A stretch of 64,000 bases of DNA. Source: Paracoccus sp. M683 (lineage in GTDB: Bacteria > Pseudomonadota > Alphaproteobacteria > Rhodobacterales > Rhodobacteraceae). Position 1 is the stretch's first letter. Each line of letters begins with the position of its first letter. The notes beneath the pieces were generated by a model. The model was not told the origin of the DNA, did no database searches, and worked only from the letters and a program-made list of their open reading frames with translations. The translations under genes and the position numbers were made by a program. The stretch lies in assembly GCF_007096355.1 (NCBI RefSeq), contig NZ_VKDF01000001.1, positions 524,871 to 588,870 on the forward strand, given 5' to 3'. Shown piece after piece: positions 38,033-47,427 of the stretch.

Positions 38033-38557
38033 TCAGTCCTCCGTCCCTTCATCGGACTTGGCCCTGGCGCCTTCACGCGCCGCCAGTGCAGCCATCAATT
38101 CGGGGTCGTTCAAAAGCTGTTTGATCTGATCCTGAGCCTTGGGCTTGGAATTCATGTAACGCTGAAGGTTGGCCAGATGTTCACGGGCCTCCAGCAATTT
38201 TTTCAGTGCCGGAACCTGACGCGCAATAGCGGCAGGCTCGAAATCATTCATCGAGCGAAACTCAAGACTGACCCCCAGACGGCCATCACCGCCCAGTTCA
38301 TTCTCGACGTTAAACGACAGACCCGGCGTGACGCTTTCCATGTATTCGTCCAGCGAGGCGGCGGTCACGTCGACGAAGTCGCGTTCTTCCATTGCCTCTT
38401 TCTCGACGGGCGAGGCGTTGCCGGACAGATCGGACATGACCCCCATCACGAAGGGCAGTTCGACCATCTTTTCGCTGTCATAAGGGTCTTCATAGGAAAT
38501 ATTCACCCGCGGCGGGCGATTACGCTTGATAAAATCGGTCGACTTGTCCGCGGCCAT
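38033..38557 (-). CDS. tssB: T6SS sheath small subunit TssB
   Basis: 174 residues from MAADKSTDFIKRNRPPRVN; TAGGAG lies 6-10 bases before this ATG, so a longer frame to 38596 is rejected. 'LPFVMGVMSDLSGN' and 'RDFVDVTAASLDEYMESVTP' identify the family. The 92 bases to tssA include TTGACA on the minus strand (38612-38607), a possible internal -35 box. Partner of TssC. Confidence 0.95.
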   Translation of the reverse strand: MAADKSTDFIKRNRPPRVNISYEDPYDSEKMVELPFVMGVMSDLSGNASPVEKEAMEERDFVDVTAASLDEYMESVTPGLSFNVENELGGDGRLGVSLEFRSMNDFEPAAIARQVPALKKLLEAREHLANLQRYMNSKPKAQDQIKQLLNDPELMAALAAREGARAKSDEGTED

Positions 38558-38649
38558 ACTAAAACTCCTAACAGATGCGCAGAACGAAACCCTCAAATCC
38601 GCACAGTGTCAATGCCACAAGGGGCTTTTCCTGTCGGATTGGCTAGTCG

Positions 38650-40056
38650 TCATGCCTTTGGTTCAACCTTGGGCAGCAATTCCGCCACAATCGCCTGAAA
38701 TCCCTTGTCCATAAAGCCTCTGGCGCGCGACAGCAGGATCGGAATCGGGCTTGCCGGCTCTTTCGCGGCATAGAAATCCTCGACCGCGCGCAGCTGTGCG
38801 GCGACCTCGGCGCGCGAGGTCAGCGCCAAGGCTGCGACCGGGTCGGATTCGGGCTGGGGGGCGGCCTGATCGAACCCGCCAAGCGCGCTTTCAGACAGCT
38901 TCTTCATCCGGTCCATCGACACGGCAAAGCCGGTTTCGGGGGCGAATCCTATTACCGCCTTGGCCGCATCGGCCGGCAAAAGCGTTTCCAGCGCCTCGAT
39001 CAGCGGACGGCCGATCAGCAGCCGCGCCTGCGTCACCAGAAGCAGGGCCGGCGATGAAGGTTCATGTTGCGCCAGATAGCGTTCCGCCCCCTCCAGCGCG
39101 GCCCGAACGCCTGCCCGGTCGGCAATCGCACCCGCGGCCTGGGTCATCGCCACGGCGACAGGTGCCGCACCCAAAATGGCGATCGGCTGCCCCGCATCCG
39201 CAGGGGCATCGGCACCGGCAGCATCCACCTGCGGTTCGGCAGCAGCGACCGTCGGGCCGGCGGCCTCGTCTGACCACAGGGTCAGGTTGGGGCGCGCTTC
39301 GTGCAGCAGTTGCTGCATGCCGGTCAGCGTCTGCAAGGTCTCATCCAGCGAGGGCCGAAACCGCGCCGTGGCATTTGACGCGCTGGCATCGACGATCGCG
39401 GCCAGTGCCCGCGCCGCCCGGCCCAGATCGCGATGCAGCTTCTCGACCTGCTTTTCCTGCGTCGGCTGCGACAGGGCCGAAATCAGCGGGCCACGTTCGG
39501 CCCCCTCTTCCGAGGGGCGTGCCGGAACCTGCCCGGTCGCCACCAGAAAGCGGCGATAGGTCACATCGGCCAGCCCCGCCATCGGCAGATATTGCAACGG
39601 CATCACCACGGTCTTGATCGAGCCAAGCTCGTCCAGCGCGGCGCGGCGATCGGATACCGATGTCGCGACCTGCGGATGCGCCGCATCGGGCCATTTCGCC
39701 AGAATCGCCGCCATCGCCTGCAAGCTGTCAGCAAATTCACCCGCCCGCCCGGCAAGAATCTGGAACCGGGCCAGCAGCGACAGCAGCCGCAAGTCCCGGC
39801 TTTGGCGCAGCAGCGCGGTGATCGCCTGCGTTTCCTCGCGCAGGTTTATCGACTTGGGATCGAACATGCGATCCATGCTGCCCTCGACACCGGCCATTCC
39901 GGGCGTGAAATAGCGTTCGGGCAGCCGCGCCTCGGCCTCGTAATAATAGTCAATGAAGGCATCGTTGCCTTCGGCCTCCAGATCGGGGCCGCAGGGCTGT
40001 GCCTCGGTGACGGGTTCCAGCAGCCAGTCCAGCGCGCTTCCCTGTTTGTCAGCCAT
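38650..40056 (-). CDS. tssA: T6SS cap/assembly protein TssA
   Basis: 468 residues from the ATG at 40056, which follows AAAGG. The N-terminal ImpA_N domain ('CGPDLEAEGNDAFIDYYYEAEA') and C-terminal 'RAVEDFYAAKEPASPIPILLSRARGFMDKGFQAIVAEL' mark the TssA long-C-terminal type. It caps the growing sheath/tube. Starts within the end of the FHA gene (8-base overlap). Confidence 0.92.
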   Translation of the reverse strand: MADKQGSALDWLLEPVTEAQPCGPDLEAEGNDAFIDYYYEAEARLPERYFTPGMAGVEGSMDRMFDPKSINLREETQAITALLRQSRDLRLLSLLARFQILAGRAGEFADSLQAMAAILAKWPDAAHPQVATSVSDRRAALDELGSIKTVVMPLQYLPMAGLADVTYRRFLVATGQVPARPSEEGAERGPLISALSQPTQEKQVEKLHRDLGRAARALAAIVDASASNATARFRPSLDETLQTLTGMQQLLHEARPNLTLWSDEAAGPTVAAAEPQVDAAGADAPADAGQPIAILGAAPVAVAMTQAAGAIADRAGVRAALEGAERYLAQHEPSSPALLLVTQARLLIGRPLIEALETLLPADAAKAVIGFAPETGFAVSMDRMKKLSESALGGFDQAAPQPESDPVAALALTSRAEVAAQLRAVEDFYAAKEPASPIPILLSRARGFMDKGFQAIVAELLPKVEPKA

Positions 40057-41296
40057 CGGCGCCACCTTTCTTATCCGTGTTGCCCTGACGTTCGGCCATC
40101 TCGCGATAGGCGTTCGAGAAATGCGTCAGGAACTCGTCAAGGATTCCGTTTTCATGCGGCGCGGTTTTCTTGTCCCAACGCTCAACGAAGATGTCCCAGG
40201 CCTTTGCCCGTTTGTTGCCGCCCAAGCGGCCGGTCTCGGCATCGGTTTCGATGCTTTCGGGCGCCAGATCGGCCATCAGCTTGGCCAGCGCCGGCTGAAG
40301 CGCCGCGAACAGCGCCGCCTGATGCAGCCGCAGATCGGTCAGCGCGTCCTCGAACCCGTCGGGGCCGTTCTGAAAGCCGGCGCGCGGCTTCAGATACATG
40401 GCCTCGATGGCCTGATCGACATCGGGCAGGAATTTCAGCGGATTGTTGTCGCTGGCCCCGCGCATGGTCCGTTCGCCGGTGCGGGCGAACTGCTTGGCGG
40501 CGGCGCGGTCCCGCAGCGCCATCATCACCTGCTGCGAGACGCGGCGCATGGTCTCACCCAGCGCCTGCGCCAGTTGATCGGGCCGCACATCGGCATAAAG
40601 ATCCGGCGCCAGCCCCGCCCCCTTGCAGAAGGCGCGGACGAAATCCTGTTCGGCCGAGGGCTTGGCCGGGGCCTGAATTCCCGTTGTCTCGCGCCCGTCG
40701 GGCCGGGCCAAAGGCTCGGGCTGCTGTTGACCCGGACCGGCAGGCAACAGCGACCTTTCGGGCAACGGAGGCACCGCCGCATCGCCGTCCCGGCGCGATT
40801 GCCCGGTCGGGATGAACTCGTCGGCGAAATCGTTGCGCCGCGCGGACGAAACCGGCGGCAGCGGATCGACCGGCACGGCGTGGCCGCCGCCATCCAGCGC
40901 CCAGGGATCATCGGACATGCGCGGCGCCTGCGACCGGTCCGGCAGGGATGCAGGCGTCAGCGCCGATCCCATGCCGGGCTGCTGATCGACCAGCGCAACG
41001 ATGATGTATTGCCCGACCTGAAAGCGGTCGCCATGGCTCAGCCGATGCGGCCCGTCCAGCCGATAGCGCTGGCCTTGCAGAAAGGTGCCGTTGGTCGACA
41101 CATCACGCAGCCACCAGCCGCGCTGATCATGGAAAATGTCGAAATGATGGCCCGAGATATGCCGGCTGGCATCCGGCAGCACCCAGCCCATGCCACCGGA
41201 ACGCCCGGCAGACAGACCCGATTGCGGCACCTCGACGCTGGCGGGGCCGCCATCGTCCAGAACCTGATAATTCTCGATTTGCAGTGTCAGGGTCAT
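40049..41296 (-). CDS. FHA-domain T6SS protein (TagH/Fha)
   Basis: About 415 residues. N-terminal FHA domain with 'AGRSGGMGWVLPD', 'SRHISGHH' and 'DVSTNGTFLQG' (about residues 26-82), which binds phosphothreonine. A Pro-rich linker leads to a C-terminal TagH-type domain ('DALTDLRLHQAALFAALQPALAKLM'). In other systems Fha links phosphorylation (PpkA/PppA) to T6SS assembly; no kinase or phosphatase gene is present here. ATG at 41296 preferred; a TTG at 41308 would overlap the upstream stop. Confidence 0.88.
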   Translation of the reverse strand: MTLTLQIENYQVLDDGGPASVEVPQSGLSAGRSGGMGWVLPDASRHISGHHFDIFHDQRGWWLRDVSTNGTFLQGQRYRLDGPHRLSHGDRFQVGQYIIVALVDQQPGMGSALTPASLPDRSQAPRMSDDPWALDGGGHAVPVDPLPPVSSARRNDFADEFIPTGQSRRDGDAAVPPLPERSLLPAGPGQQQPEPLARPDGRETTGIQAPAKPSAEQDFVRAFCKGAGLAPDLYADVRPDQLAQALGETMRRVSQQVMMALRDRAAAKQFARTGERTMRGASDNNPLKFLPDVDQAIEAMYLKPRAGFQNGPDGFEDALTDLRLHQAALFAALQPALAKLMADLAPESIETDAETGRLGGNKRAKAWDIFVERWDKKTAPHENGILDEFLTHFSNAYREMAERQGNTDKKGGADG

Positions 41297-41304
41297 GCGG
41301 CGCG

Positions 41305-41910
41305 TCAATATACCCGAAACAGCGTTTCCGCCATGTCGATGAACCGCGCCAGAAAGATCGGCCGGCGTTGCAATTCGGCCCGCGCAAGGCAGGACAACAC
41401 GGCACTGTTCACCGATCGCGGTGCGCGGTGCAGCGGTGCGGGCATCGGATCATTGGGCGCGACCGGCCCGCCCGACCAGGCCACAGCCAGTCCCAGAAAG
41501 ACCGACGGGGTGCGCGAGGGCGCCCACAACGCTTCGCGCGCGATACGCTGGCGCATGGCGGTCGAGGGATGGTTCAGCCAGGTGGCGACCATCTCCATCA
41601 TCGGGCGTTCCATCGGGTCCAGATAATCGGCCATCAACCGCAGGCATTCATAGCCCCAGCGGACGGCCATCTGCGGCAGCGCGGCAAAGGCGGTATAGGT
41701 CACCGCCTCTTCCGGCGTCGTCGAGGACCGCAACCGCCCCAGAAAGGCCAGCGGATCCTCGCCCGGACGGGGGCGCTGCTGGGTCAGCTCGGCGATTTCG
41801 GGCAGGCGCAGATACAGGTCCTGCGGCGTGTCGAAACGCAGCGAACCGATGGGCGGGCGGGTTTTTTCGACGTCAGACCGCGTCGGCGGAGGGGTCGAGT
41901 CATTCATCAC
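41305..41910 (-). CDS. DUF6931-like protein, first gene of the T6SS operon
   Basis: 201 residues, predicted cytoplasmic and alpha-helical. The central 'TPEEAVTYTAFAALPQMAVRWGYECLRL' followed by 'MVATWLNHPSTAMRQRIAREAL' and 'PSVFLGLAVAWSGGPVAP' resembles DUF6931 proteins that I recall beside T6SS genes. Its role is not known. As the first gene of the operon it overlaps the FHA gene region; the promoter must lie in 41911-42096, where no convincing sigma-70 or sigma-54 site was seen. Confidence 0.6.
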   Translation of the reverse strand: MMNDSTPPPTRSDVEKTRPPIGSLRFDTPQDLYLRLPEIAELTQQRPRPGEDPLAFLGRLRSSTTPEEAVTYTAFAALPQMAVRWGYECLRLMADYLDPMERPMMEMVATWLNHPSTAMRQRIAREALWAPSRTPSVFLGLAVAWSGGPVAPNDPMPAPLHRAPRSVNSAVLSCLARAELQRRPIFLARFIDMAETLFRVY

Positions 41911-42096
41911 AAGGCGCCGGTACCGTTAACTTGCGGCAGGATTCGGGGTTTTGGCCGCCAAGGTCAAGGCCGCGGGTGGCTGCAACTGGCTGACTGGCCA
42001 GAATATGCATGCCGATTTCTGCATTTTTCGGCGGGTTTTCGAATGATTTTCTGAACCGCTCGGTGCAAGAGCGCGGCCGGCGCTGCCTTTCGTGAC

Positions 42097-42732
42097 CTAC
42101 CAGCGCAGCCAGCGCCCGCCCGCTGCCGCGCCCAGCCCGGTGACGACCAGGATGCCCAGCGTATACCAGCTGAGGAAGAACAGCGGGCTGTCCTCGGTGC
42201 AGTGCAATGCATAAAGCGCGGCAGCCCCCGCCCCTGCCGCCAGCCCTGCCAAGGCGCCGCTACGCCTTGGCGCGGTCGAGGCGCCAGCGCGCAGCACCGC
42301 GATCAGCACGGCCAGCGGCAGGATCGCGATGACCGGCACGGCGACCAGGCAGAACAACAACGTCTGCCCCTTCGCGGCGGCCCACCATTGGCTCGGCGGC
42401 AACCCGGACAGCGTGACGGCAAACCACAGCGCCGCAGCGCCGCCCACCAGGATGACCAGCCAGATCAGCCCACCTGCGCGGGCTTCGGGATGGGCGCGGC
42501 GCAGCACCGCCAGACAGGCGGCGGCAGCCACGACCAGAGGCAGCACCAGCTTCATCGCCGTTGCAGGCACGGCCATTGCGGCCGTCAGATCCGCACGCGG
42601 CCCCAGCACCAGCAGCACCGCCAGACCCATCAGCGCCAAAGCCGGCAGAAACCAGCGCGCAGCCAGCAGCCCCACAGACGGGCCCGGCGTCGCATCGGCG
42701 ACCATGGCGGCGATCAGTTCGTCGGTTTTCAT
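42097..42732 (-). CDS. nrsF: NrsF-family anti-sigma factor (DUF1109)
   Basis: 211 residues with six predicted membrane helices after a short cytosolic N terminus ('[19 protein letters not shown]'). This is the NrsF/DUF1109 membrane anti-sigma type that in Caulobacter holds SigF-like ECF factors until copper or other stress. Its ATG overlaps the ECF sigma stop (ATGA), the usual gene pair. Confidence 0.85.
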   Translation of the reverse strand: MKTDELIAAMVADATPGPSVGLLAARWFLPALALMGLAVLLVLGPRADLTAAMAVPATAMKLVLPLVVAAAACLAVLRRAHPEARAGGLIWLVILVGGAAALWFAVTLSGLPPSQWWAAAKGQTLLFCLVAVPVIAILPLAVLIAVLRAGASTAPRRSGALAGLAAGAGAAALYALHCTEDSPLFFLSWYTLGILVVTGLGAAAGGRWLRW

Positions 42733-43274
42733 GCATTCTCTCCGTCGCGCAGGGCGGCAAGCCGCTGCAAGGCCCGGTGCAGCGCCACGCGCACGGCACC
42801 TTCGGTCATGTTCAGCCGCCGACCCGTCTCGGCCGTAGTTTCACCCGCCAGTGCCGCGCCGCGCAGGATGTCGGCGGATCGCGGGTCCAGCCGGGCGATG
42901 GTTTTCATGGCGTCGTCACGCTCGGTCGGGTCGGGTTGTTCGGGCTGGGGCAGCAGATCCTGAAAATCCTCGATCGGCAGATTCATCCGCCTGCCCCTGA
43001 CCCGATAGGCATCCACGATCTTGTGGCGCGCAATCGCATACAGCCAGGGCCGCAACGGCCGGTCCTGTCGCCAGGTTCCACGCTTCAGATGAATGGCCAG
43101 CAGAATGTTCTGCACGATATCCTCACGGTCTGACGGGTCGATTCCGGCGCCCTTTGCGCGCACGATGCCACGCATGACGGGCGTTACCGCCGTCAAAAAC
43201 CGGGCATAGGCGGCTTCGTCGCCCGCCAGGGCCGCACATAACAAACCGGCCCAGGGATCGTCCTCGTTTCGCAT
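42729..43274 (-). CDS. sigF: ECF RNA polymerase sigma factor, SigF/NrsF-associated type
   Basis: 181 residues with sigma region 2 ('[43 protein letters not shown]') and region 4 ('[26 protein letters not shown]'). Paired with nrsF. The region upstream carries a GTAACA-N16-CGAA promoter only about 14 bases before the ATG, so the transcript has a very short leader. The same promoter precedes bufA1, so it should control itself and the bufferin operon. Confidence 0.9.
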   Translation of the reverse strand: MRNEDDPWAGLLCAALAGDEAAYARFLTAVTPVMRGIVRAKGAGIDPSDREDIVQNILLAIHLKRGTWRQDRPLRPWLYAIARHKIVDAYRVRGRRMNLPIEDFQDLLPQPEQPDPTERDDAMKTIARLDPRSADILRGAALAGETTAETGRRLNMTEGAVRVALHRALQRLAALRDGENA

Positions 43275-43287
43275 CTCTGTCCTGCCA

Positions 43288-43313
43288 TTCGCGCGTCCCT
43301 GCCGGAATGTTAC
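43288..43313 (-). promoter_or_regulatory. ECF (SigF-type) promoter of the sigma factor gene
   Basis: On the minus strand GTAACA (from 43313) and CGAA (43291-43288) are separated by exactly 16 bases. This matches the GTAACC-N16-CGAA motif known for Caulobacter SigF except for the sixth base. Confidence 0.8.
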
Positions 43314-43367
43314 ATCCGGCCGCCAGAAATTCCGAGGCCGTCACACCAATCACGAGGGCGTGATCGT

Positions 43368-43393
43368 GTAACACCACCGCCACGGTCAGCGAA
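43368..43393 (+). promoter_or_regulatory. ECF (SigF-type) promoter of the buf operon
   Basis: GTAACA at 43368-43373, 16-base spacer, CGAA at 43390-43393. Same sequence and spacing as the divergent sigma-factor promoter. It lies about 55 bases before the bufA1 start, with AGGAGA at 43434-43439 as ribosome site. Confidence 0.83.
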
Positions 43394-43448
43394 AAGCCTG
43401 ATCAGGACCGCAACCCCGCTGTCCCGATCCAGACAGGAGAAAGATCCG

Positions 43449-43736
43449 ATGAAAACCACGCCCCTCGCCACCGCGCTGGCCGCAGCCATTTCCCTGGCCG
43501 GCATGGCCCATGCCGATGACATGAAGAAAGACATGGACAAGGCCGAGATGGAAAAATGCTATGGCGTTGCCCTTGCGGGCGAGAACGATTGCGCCGCCGG
43601 TGCCGGCACGACCTGCGCGGGCACCTCGACCAAGGATTATCAGGGCAACGCATGGAAGCTGGTTCCGGCCGGCACCTGCACGACGATGGAAACCCCGGCG
43701 GGCCATAATGGCAGCCTGGAACCCATCGAGATGTGA
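43449..43736 (+). CDS. bufA1: Bufferin precursor BufA1 (DUF2282)
   Basis: 95-residue precursor of a periplasmic copper-binding ribosomal peptide. Signal peptide through 'GMAHA' (about residue 22). Four cysteines at 37, 48, 56 and 77 in the DUF2282 pattern ('[14 protein letters not shown]', 'GTTCAGTST', 'GTCTTM'). In studied bufferins the core Cys residues are oxidised to thiooxazole by BufB/BufC and the product sequesters copper. First gene after an ECF-type promoter; bufB follows. Confidence 0.92.
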   Translation: MKTTPLATALAAAISLAGMAHADDMKKDMDKAEMEKCYGVALAGENDCAAGAGTTCAGTSTKDYQGNAWKLVPAGTCTTMETPAGHNGSLEPIEM

Positions 43737-43814
43737 CCCCCCCCAAGGGCGCGGCCGCCCCTGGCGCCGCGCCCGCCTTTTCTGCCTGCCTGTCCCAAAC
43801 CAAGGAAGCCCGCC

Positions 43815-44657
43815 ATGCCTCTGCCATCAGTGCCCGGACTGGGCTTCAAGGCTGAACATTTCACCGCGATCCGCGACACCCGCCCCGATCTGGGCTTTTT
43901 CGAGGTCCACGCCGAAAACTACATGGGCGATGGCGGCGCACCCCATGCGATGTTGACGGCGCTGCGTGCCGATTACGCGCTGTCGATCCACGGGGTCGGC
44001 CTGTCCATCGGCGGCCCGGACCCGCTGGACGGCGCGCATCTGGACCGGCTGAGGGCACTGTGCGACCGCTACCAGCCCGACAGCTTTTCCGAACATCTGG
44101 CATGGTCCAGCCATGGCAACGAATATCTGAACGACCTGCTGCCATTGCCCTATACCCCCGAAACGCTGGGCCTGATCTGCCAGCATGTCGATCAGGTCCA
44201 GCATCATCTGGGCCGCCGGATGCTGCTTGAAAACCCGTCAACCTATGTGACCTTTCAGCAGTCCACGATCCCCGAAACCGAATTTCTGGCCGAGATCGCG
44301 CGCCGCACCGGCTGCGGGCTGCTGCTGGATGTGAACAATGTCTTTGTCAGCTGCACCAATCACCGCAGCGATCCGCAGGCTTATCTGGACGCCTTTCCGC
44401 TGTCCGCCGTGGCCGAGATCCATCTGGGCGGCCATGATCAGGAAATGCTGCCCGACGGGCCGCTGCTGATCGACGCCCACGGCAGCGAGGTCGCAGGTCC
44501 GGTCTGGGCGCTGTTCGGGCAGGTGATCGCCCGCCGCGGCGCTCTGCCTACGCTGATCGAATGGGACAATGACATCCCCGAATTTGCCGTCCTGATGGCC
44601 GAGGTCGACCGGACGCGCGGGATCATGGAAAGGTCCGGCCATGCCCTTGCCAGCTGA
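43815..44657 (+). CDS. bufB: Multinuclear non-heme iron oxidase BufB (DUF692/MNIO)
   Basis: 280 residues, TIM-barrel MNIO enzyme that modifies the cysteines of BufA1. Metal-ligand motifs are visible: 'FEVHAENY', 'SIHGVGLS', 'LENPSTY', 'LLDVNNV', 'EIHLGGHD', 'DAHG' and 'EWDNDIPEF'. AAGGAAG lies 8 bases before the ATG. Overlaps bufC by 17 bases. Confidence 0.94.
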   Translation: MPLPSVPGLGFKAEHFTAIRDTRPDLGFFEVHAENYMGDGGAPHAMLTALRADYALSIHGVGLSIGGPDPLDGAHLDRLRALCDRYQPDSFSEHLAWSSHGNEYLNDLLPLPYTPETLGLICQHVDQVQHHLGRRMLLENPSTYVTFQQSTIPETEFLAEIARRTGCGLLLDVNNVFVSCTNHRSDPQAYLDAFPLSAVAEIHLGGHDQEMLPDGPLLIDAHGSEVAGPVWALFGQVIARRGALPTLIEWDNDIPEFAVLMAEVDRTRGIMERSGHALAS

Positions 44658-45423
44658 GACCAGCCATGTCGCGACCACCGGCGGCTTTCGCCGGGCGCTG
44701 CGCGCGGGCCCGGTGCCCCAGGGCGTGACGATCGCCGCACCCTGCGGGCCTGGCCCCGACCGCGCGGCGCTGGAGGCGCGCTTTGCCGTCTATCGCAACA
44801 ATGTCGCACGCAGCCTGTCTCAGGCGCTGGCCCGCCGTTTTCCCGTCGTGGAACGGCTGGTCGGTGCGGCGTTCTTTGCCGCCATGGCGGCCGATTTCAT
44901 CGCCGCCCATCCGCCGCGCTCGCCCGTGCTGTTGCTGTGGGGCGCCGAGTTCGCGACCTTCCTGCGCGGCTTTCCCCCGGTCGCGGCGCTGCCCTATCTG
45001 CCCGACGTGGCCCGGCTGGAATATGCGCGCGGGCAGGCCTATCACGCGGCCGACCACGACCCGGTGGATGGCAGCGGGCTTGCCCGAATCGGGGCATCTG
45101 ATCCCGCTCGGTTGCGGCTGGTGCTTGCGCCTTCGCTGCGGCTTCTGGATTGTAACTGGCCTGCCGCGACGATCTGGCAGGCGAACCAGCCGGGGCAGAA
45201 CCCCTCGGTCAATCCAGGCGGGGCCGAGCAGGTGCTGATCTGGCGGCAGGCTGATTTTCAAGTGCCCGTGCGCCGTATCGCGCCGGATCAGGCACGCTTC
45301 CTGCGCGCGCTGATGGCAGGCGAAAACCTGGCCAAGGCCGCGCTGTTGACCGCCGACGCCACGCCGATACTGACGCTGCTGCTGACCGAAAGGCTGATCG
45401 CCGATGTCAGGACCGCATCATGA
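44641..45423 (+). CDS. bufC: BufC, DUF2063 partner of the MNIO enzyme
   Basis: 260 residues. N-terminal DUF2063-type helical domain ('[32 protein letters not shown]', '[20 protein letters not shown]', '[16 protein letters not shown]') and a C-terminal winged part. Family members deliver the precursor peptide to the MNIO enzyme. Overlaps bufB and the DoxX gene, so translation is coupled. Confidence 0.92.
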   Translation: MPLPAETSHVATTGGFRRALRAGPVPQGVTIAAPCGPGPDRAALEARFAVYRNNVARSLSQALARRFPVVERLVGAAFFAAMAADFIAAHPPRSPVLLLWGAEFATFLRGFPPVAALPYLPDVARLEYARGQAYHAADHDPVDGSGLARIGASDPARLRLVLAPSLRLLDCNWPAATIWQANQPGQNPSVNPGGAEQVLIWRQADFQVPVRRIAPDQARFLRALMAGENLAKAALLTADATPILTLLLTERLIADVRTAS

Positions 45424-45881
45424 TCGGAACCGCAATGATCCGCCGTTTCAACGCAATTGCCGGACAGCTGCCCTATGATCTGGTGGCGCTGCCCGCCAGG
45501 CTGTTCCCGGCCGCCGTGTTCTGGCAATCGGGCCGCACCAAGGTCGAAGGCCTGTTCAGCATCAGCCCCTCGACCTATTTCCTGTTCCGCGAGGAATATG
45601 CCCTGCCGCTGATACCGCCGGACCTGGCGGCCCGATTGGCCGCGACCGCCGAACACCTGTTCCCGGTCCTGCTGGTCCTGGGGCTGATGACCCGACTATC
45701 GGCGCTGGCCCTGCTGGGCATGACCGCGGTGATCCAGATCTTCGTCTACCCCTCGGCCTGGGTCACGCATGGCCTTTGGGCGGCCTGTTTGCTGATCCTG
45801 ATCGCACAGGGGCCGGGACGGATCGCGCTGGACCGGCTGCTGGGGCTGGACGCGGATCACAGATCGTCGCGCGGGTCGTGA
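45420..45881 (+). CDS. DoxX-family membrane protein of the buf operon
   Basis: 153 residues with four predicted membrane helices; '[16 protein letters not shown]' near residue 35 and '[36 protein letters not shown]' are DoxX-like. DoxX genes close many buf/gig operons and are thought to act in membrane redox or detoxification. ATGA overlap with bufC. Its 3' end overlaps the convergent small membrane gene by 25 bases. Confidence 0.88.
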   Translation: MIGTAMIRRFNAIAGQLPYDLVALPARLFPAAVFWQSGRTKVEGLFSISPSTYFLFREEYALPLIPPDLAARLAATAEHLFPVLLVLGLMTRLSALALLGMTAVIQIFVYPSAWVTHGLWAACLLILIAQGPGRIALDRLLGLDADHRSSRGS

Positions 45882-46066
45882 TTGGTCCGGGTTTCGTGGC
45901 CCGGCTTCTGGTGATCGCGCAGCACCTGGAACACATCAATCCCGGCCAGGATCAGCGTCGCCAGCACCACGCCGCCCAGATCCCAGCGTGGCACATACCA
46001 CACCAGAATGATCAGCGAGGCGGCCATCACAGCATAGGCGAGCAGCGCCATCAGCTTGTCAGTCAT
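45857..46066 (-). CDS. Small two-helix membrane protein
   Basis: 69 residues with two predicted membrane helices (about 6-25 and 28-47) and a polar, charged tail ('[19 protein letters not shown]'). AGGAGGAG lies 6 bases before the ATG and the start overlaps the amidase stop (ATGA), so it is the last gene of the dctP-dctQ-dctM-amidase operon. Family not recognised. It is not one of the TRAP membrane subunits, which are both present. Confidence 0.75.
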   Translation of the reverse strand: MTDKLMALLAYAVMAASLIILVWYVPRWDLGGVVLATLILAGIDVFQVLRDHQKPGHETRTNHDPRDDL

Positions 46067-47427
46067 GCGATCTCCTCCTGTTTCAGGCCGGGCGTCGTGC
46101 CGTCGACCTGGGCCATCAGCCAGGCAGCGGTGCGCAAAAGGCGCGCGTCATCGCCGACCCGGCCGACCAGTTGCAGCCCCATGGGCAGCCCCGTCTCGGT
46201 TTGAAACAGCGGCAGGCCGACGACCGGCGTGCCGCACAGCGTCCAGACCCCGTTAAAGGCCGAATCCCCGGTGCTGGCCAGCCCGTCAGGCGCGGGGCCG
46301 GGACTGGCCGGGCACAGGATCGCGTCATAGCGCTCGAACATCCGGGCCAGCCCGGCATTCAGCACCCCGCGCCAGTCCAGCGCGGCGATATAGTCGCGCG
46401 CCAGGATCTGCTTGCCGGCCGCCATCGCCTCGGTCAGTTCGCCCGACATCAGCGCCTGCCCCCGCCGTTCATGGCTGTAATAGCATTTGGCCATCTCGGC
46501 CTGATTGATGCGCGTGCGAATCGCCTGCGCCTCGGCAAAGGCCGGGGGCAGGGCCACGCGCTCGGCCCGGTCGCCCAGCAGGCCGGCCAGTTCCTCCAGC
46601 GCGGCGCGCAGGCGCGGGTCGGTCTGGGGCGGGGCGGGCATCTCGACCAACGCCAGGTCGGGCCGCACCGGCGGGGCCGAGCCCGCCGCCTGCAACAGAC
46701 GCGGCACCGGGCCGGGCGAGGTCGCCGGATCGGCCGGATCATGGCCGGCCAGCACCTCGGCCAACAGGGCGGCATCGGCGACATCGCGGGCAAAGACCCC
46801 GACCGTATCCAGAAACGGCGATTGCGGCAGGATGCCGCTGCGCCCGATCATGCCAAAGCTGGGCTTGAAGCCGACGACGCCGCAATAGGATGCCGGCCGG
46901 ATCACCGAGCCGCCTGTCTGCGTGCCCACGGCCAAGGGCACCATCCCCGCCGCCACCGCCACGGCCGACCCGGCCGAGGACCCGCCGGGCGTGCGCGTCG
47001 GATCATGCGGATTGCGCGATTTCGAGGGGTGCAGATAGGCCATTTCCGTGGTCACGGTCTTGCCCATGATCACCGCGCCTGCGGCGCGCAGACGGGCGAC
47101 GACATGCGCATCCTCAGACGGCACGCGCCCCTTGTCGATGGCGGTGCCGTTCTCGGTCGGCACCTTTGCCGTGTCGATCACGTCCTTGATGCCCACCGGC
47201 AAGCCGTGCAGCGGACCGATGGCCGCGCCGGCGCGGCGCCGGTCATCAAGCGCCCGCGCCTGCGCCAGCGCATAATCGCCATCCAGCCAGGCCCAGGCCT
47301 GCAACTGCGGCTCGGTCTGGGCGATGCGCCGCAGATGCGCTGTCACCACATCGGTGGCGGACACCGCGCCGGCGGCCATGCGGTCGCGCAGCTGGACGGC
47401 GGACAGGTTCGTCAGATCATCCCCCAT
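46063..47427 (-). CDS. Amidase-signature family hydrolase
   Basis: 454 residues. Catalytic triad Ser-cisSer-Lys is visible: K81 in 'GLPVGIKDVID', the cis-Ser at about 150-151 in 'GGSSAGSA', nucleophile S174 in 'TGGSVIRPAS'. It hydrolyses an amide of unknown structure. GatA-like but with no GatB/C gene, and lying in a TRAP operon (11-base overlap with dctM), so it probably acts on the transported substrate or a product of it. Confidence 0.9.
   Translation of the reverse strand: MGDDLTNLSAVQLRDRMAAGAVSATDVVTAHLRRIAQTEPQLQAWAWLDGDYALAQARALDDRRRAGAAIGPLHGLPVGIKDVIDTAKVPTENGTAIDKGRVPSEDAHVVARLRAAGAVIMGKTVTTEMAYLHPSKSRNPHDPTRTPGGSSAGSAVAVAAGMVPLAVGTQTGGSVIRPASYCGVVGFKPSFGMIGRSGILPQSPFLDTVGVFARDVADAALLAEVLAGHDPADPATSPGPVPRLLQAAGSAPPVRPDLALVEMPAPPQTDPRLRAALEELAGLLGDRAERVALPPAFAEAQAIRTRINQAEMAKCYYSHERRGQALMSGELTEAMAAGKQILARDYIAALDWRGVLNAGLARMFERYDAILCPASPGPAPDGLASTGDSAFNGVWTLCGTPVVGLPLFQTETGLPMGLQLVGRVGDDARLLRTAAWLMAQVDGTTPGLKQEEIA

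Noticed and set aside
29731-41910. Extracellular contractile injection system or phage tail instead of T6SS
   Set aside because: ClpV, TssA, the FHA protein and T6SS-type TssB/TssC/Hcp are present; no tape measure, LysM hub or tail-fibre genes are seen.
41911-42096. Sigma-54 promoter ahead of the T6SS operon
   Set aside because: No GG-N10-GC pair with correct flanks was found on the minus strand; the closest candidates have spacers of 12 or 14.
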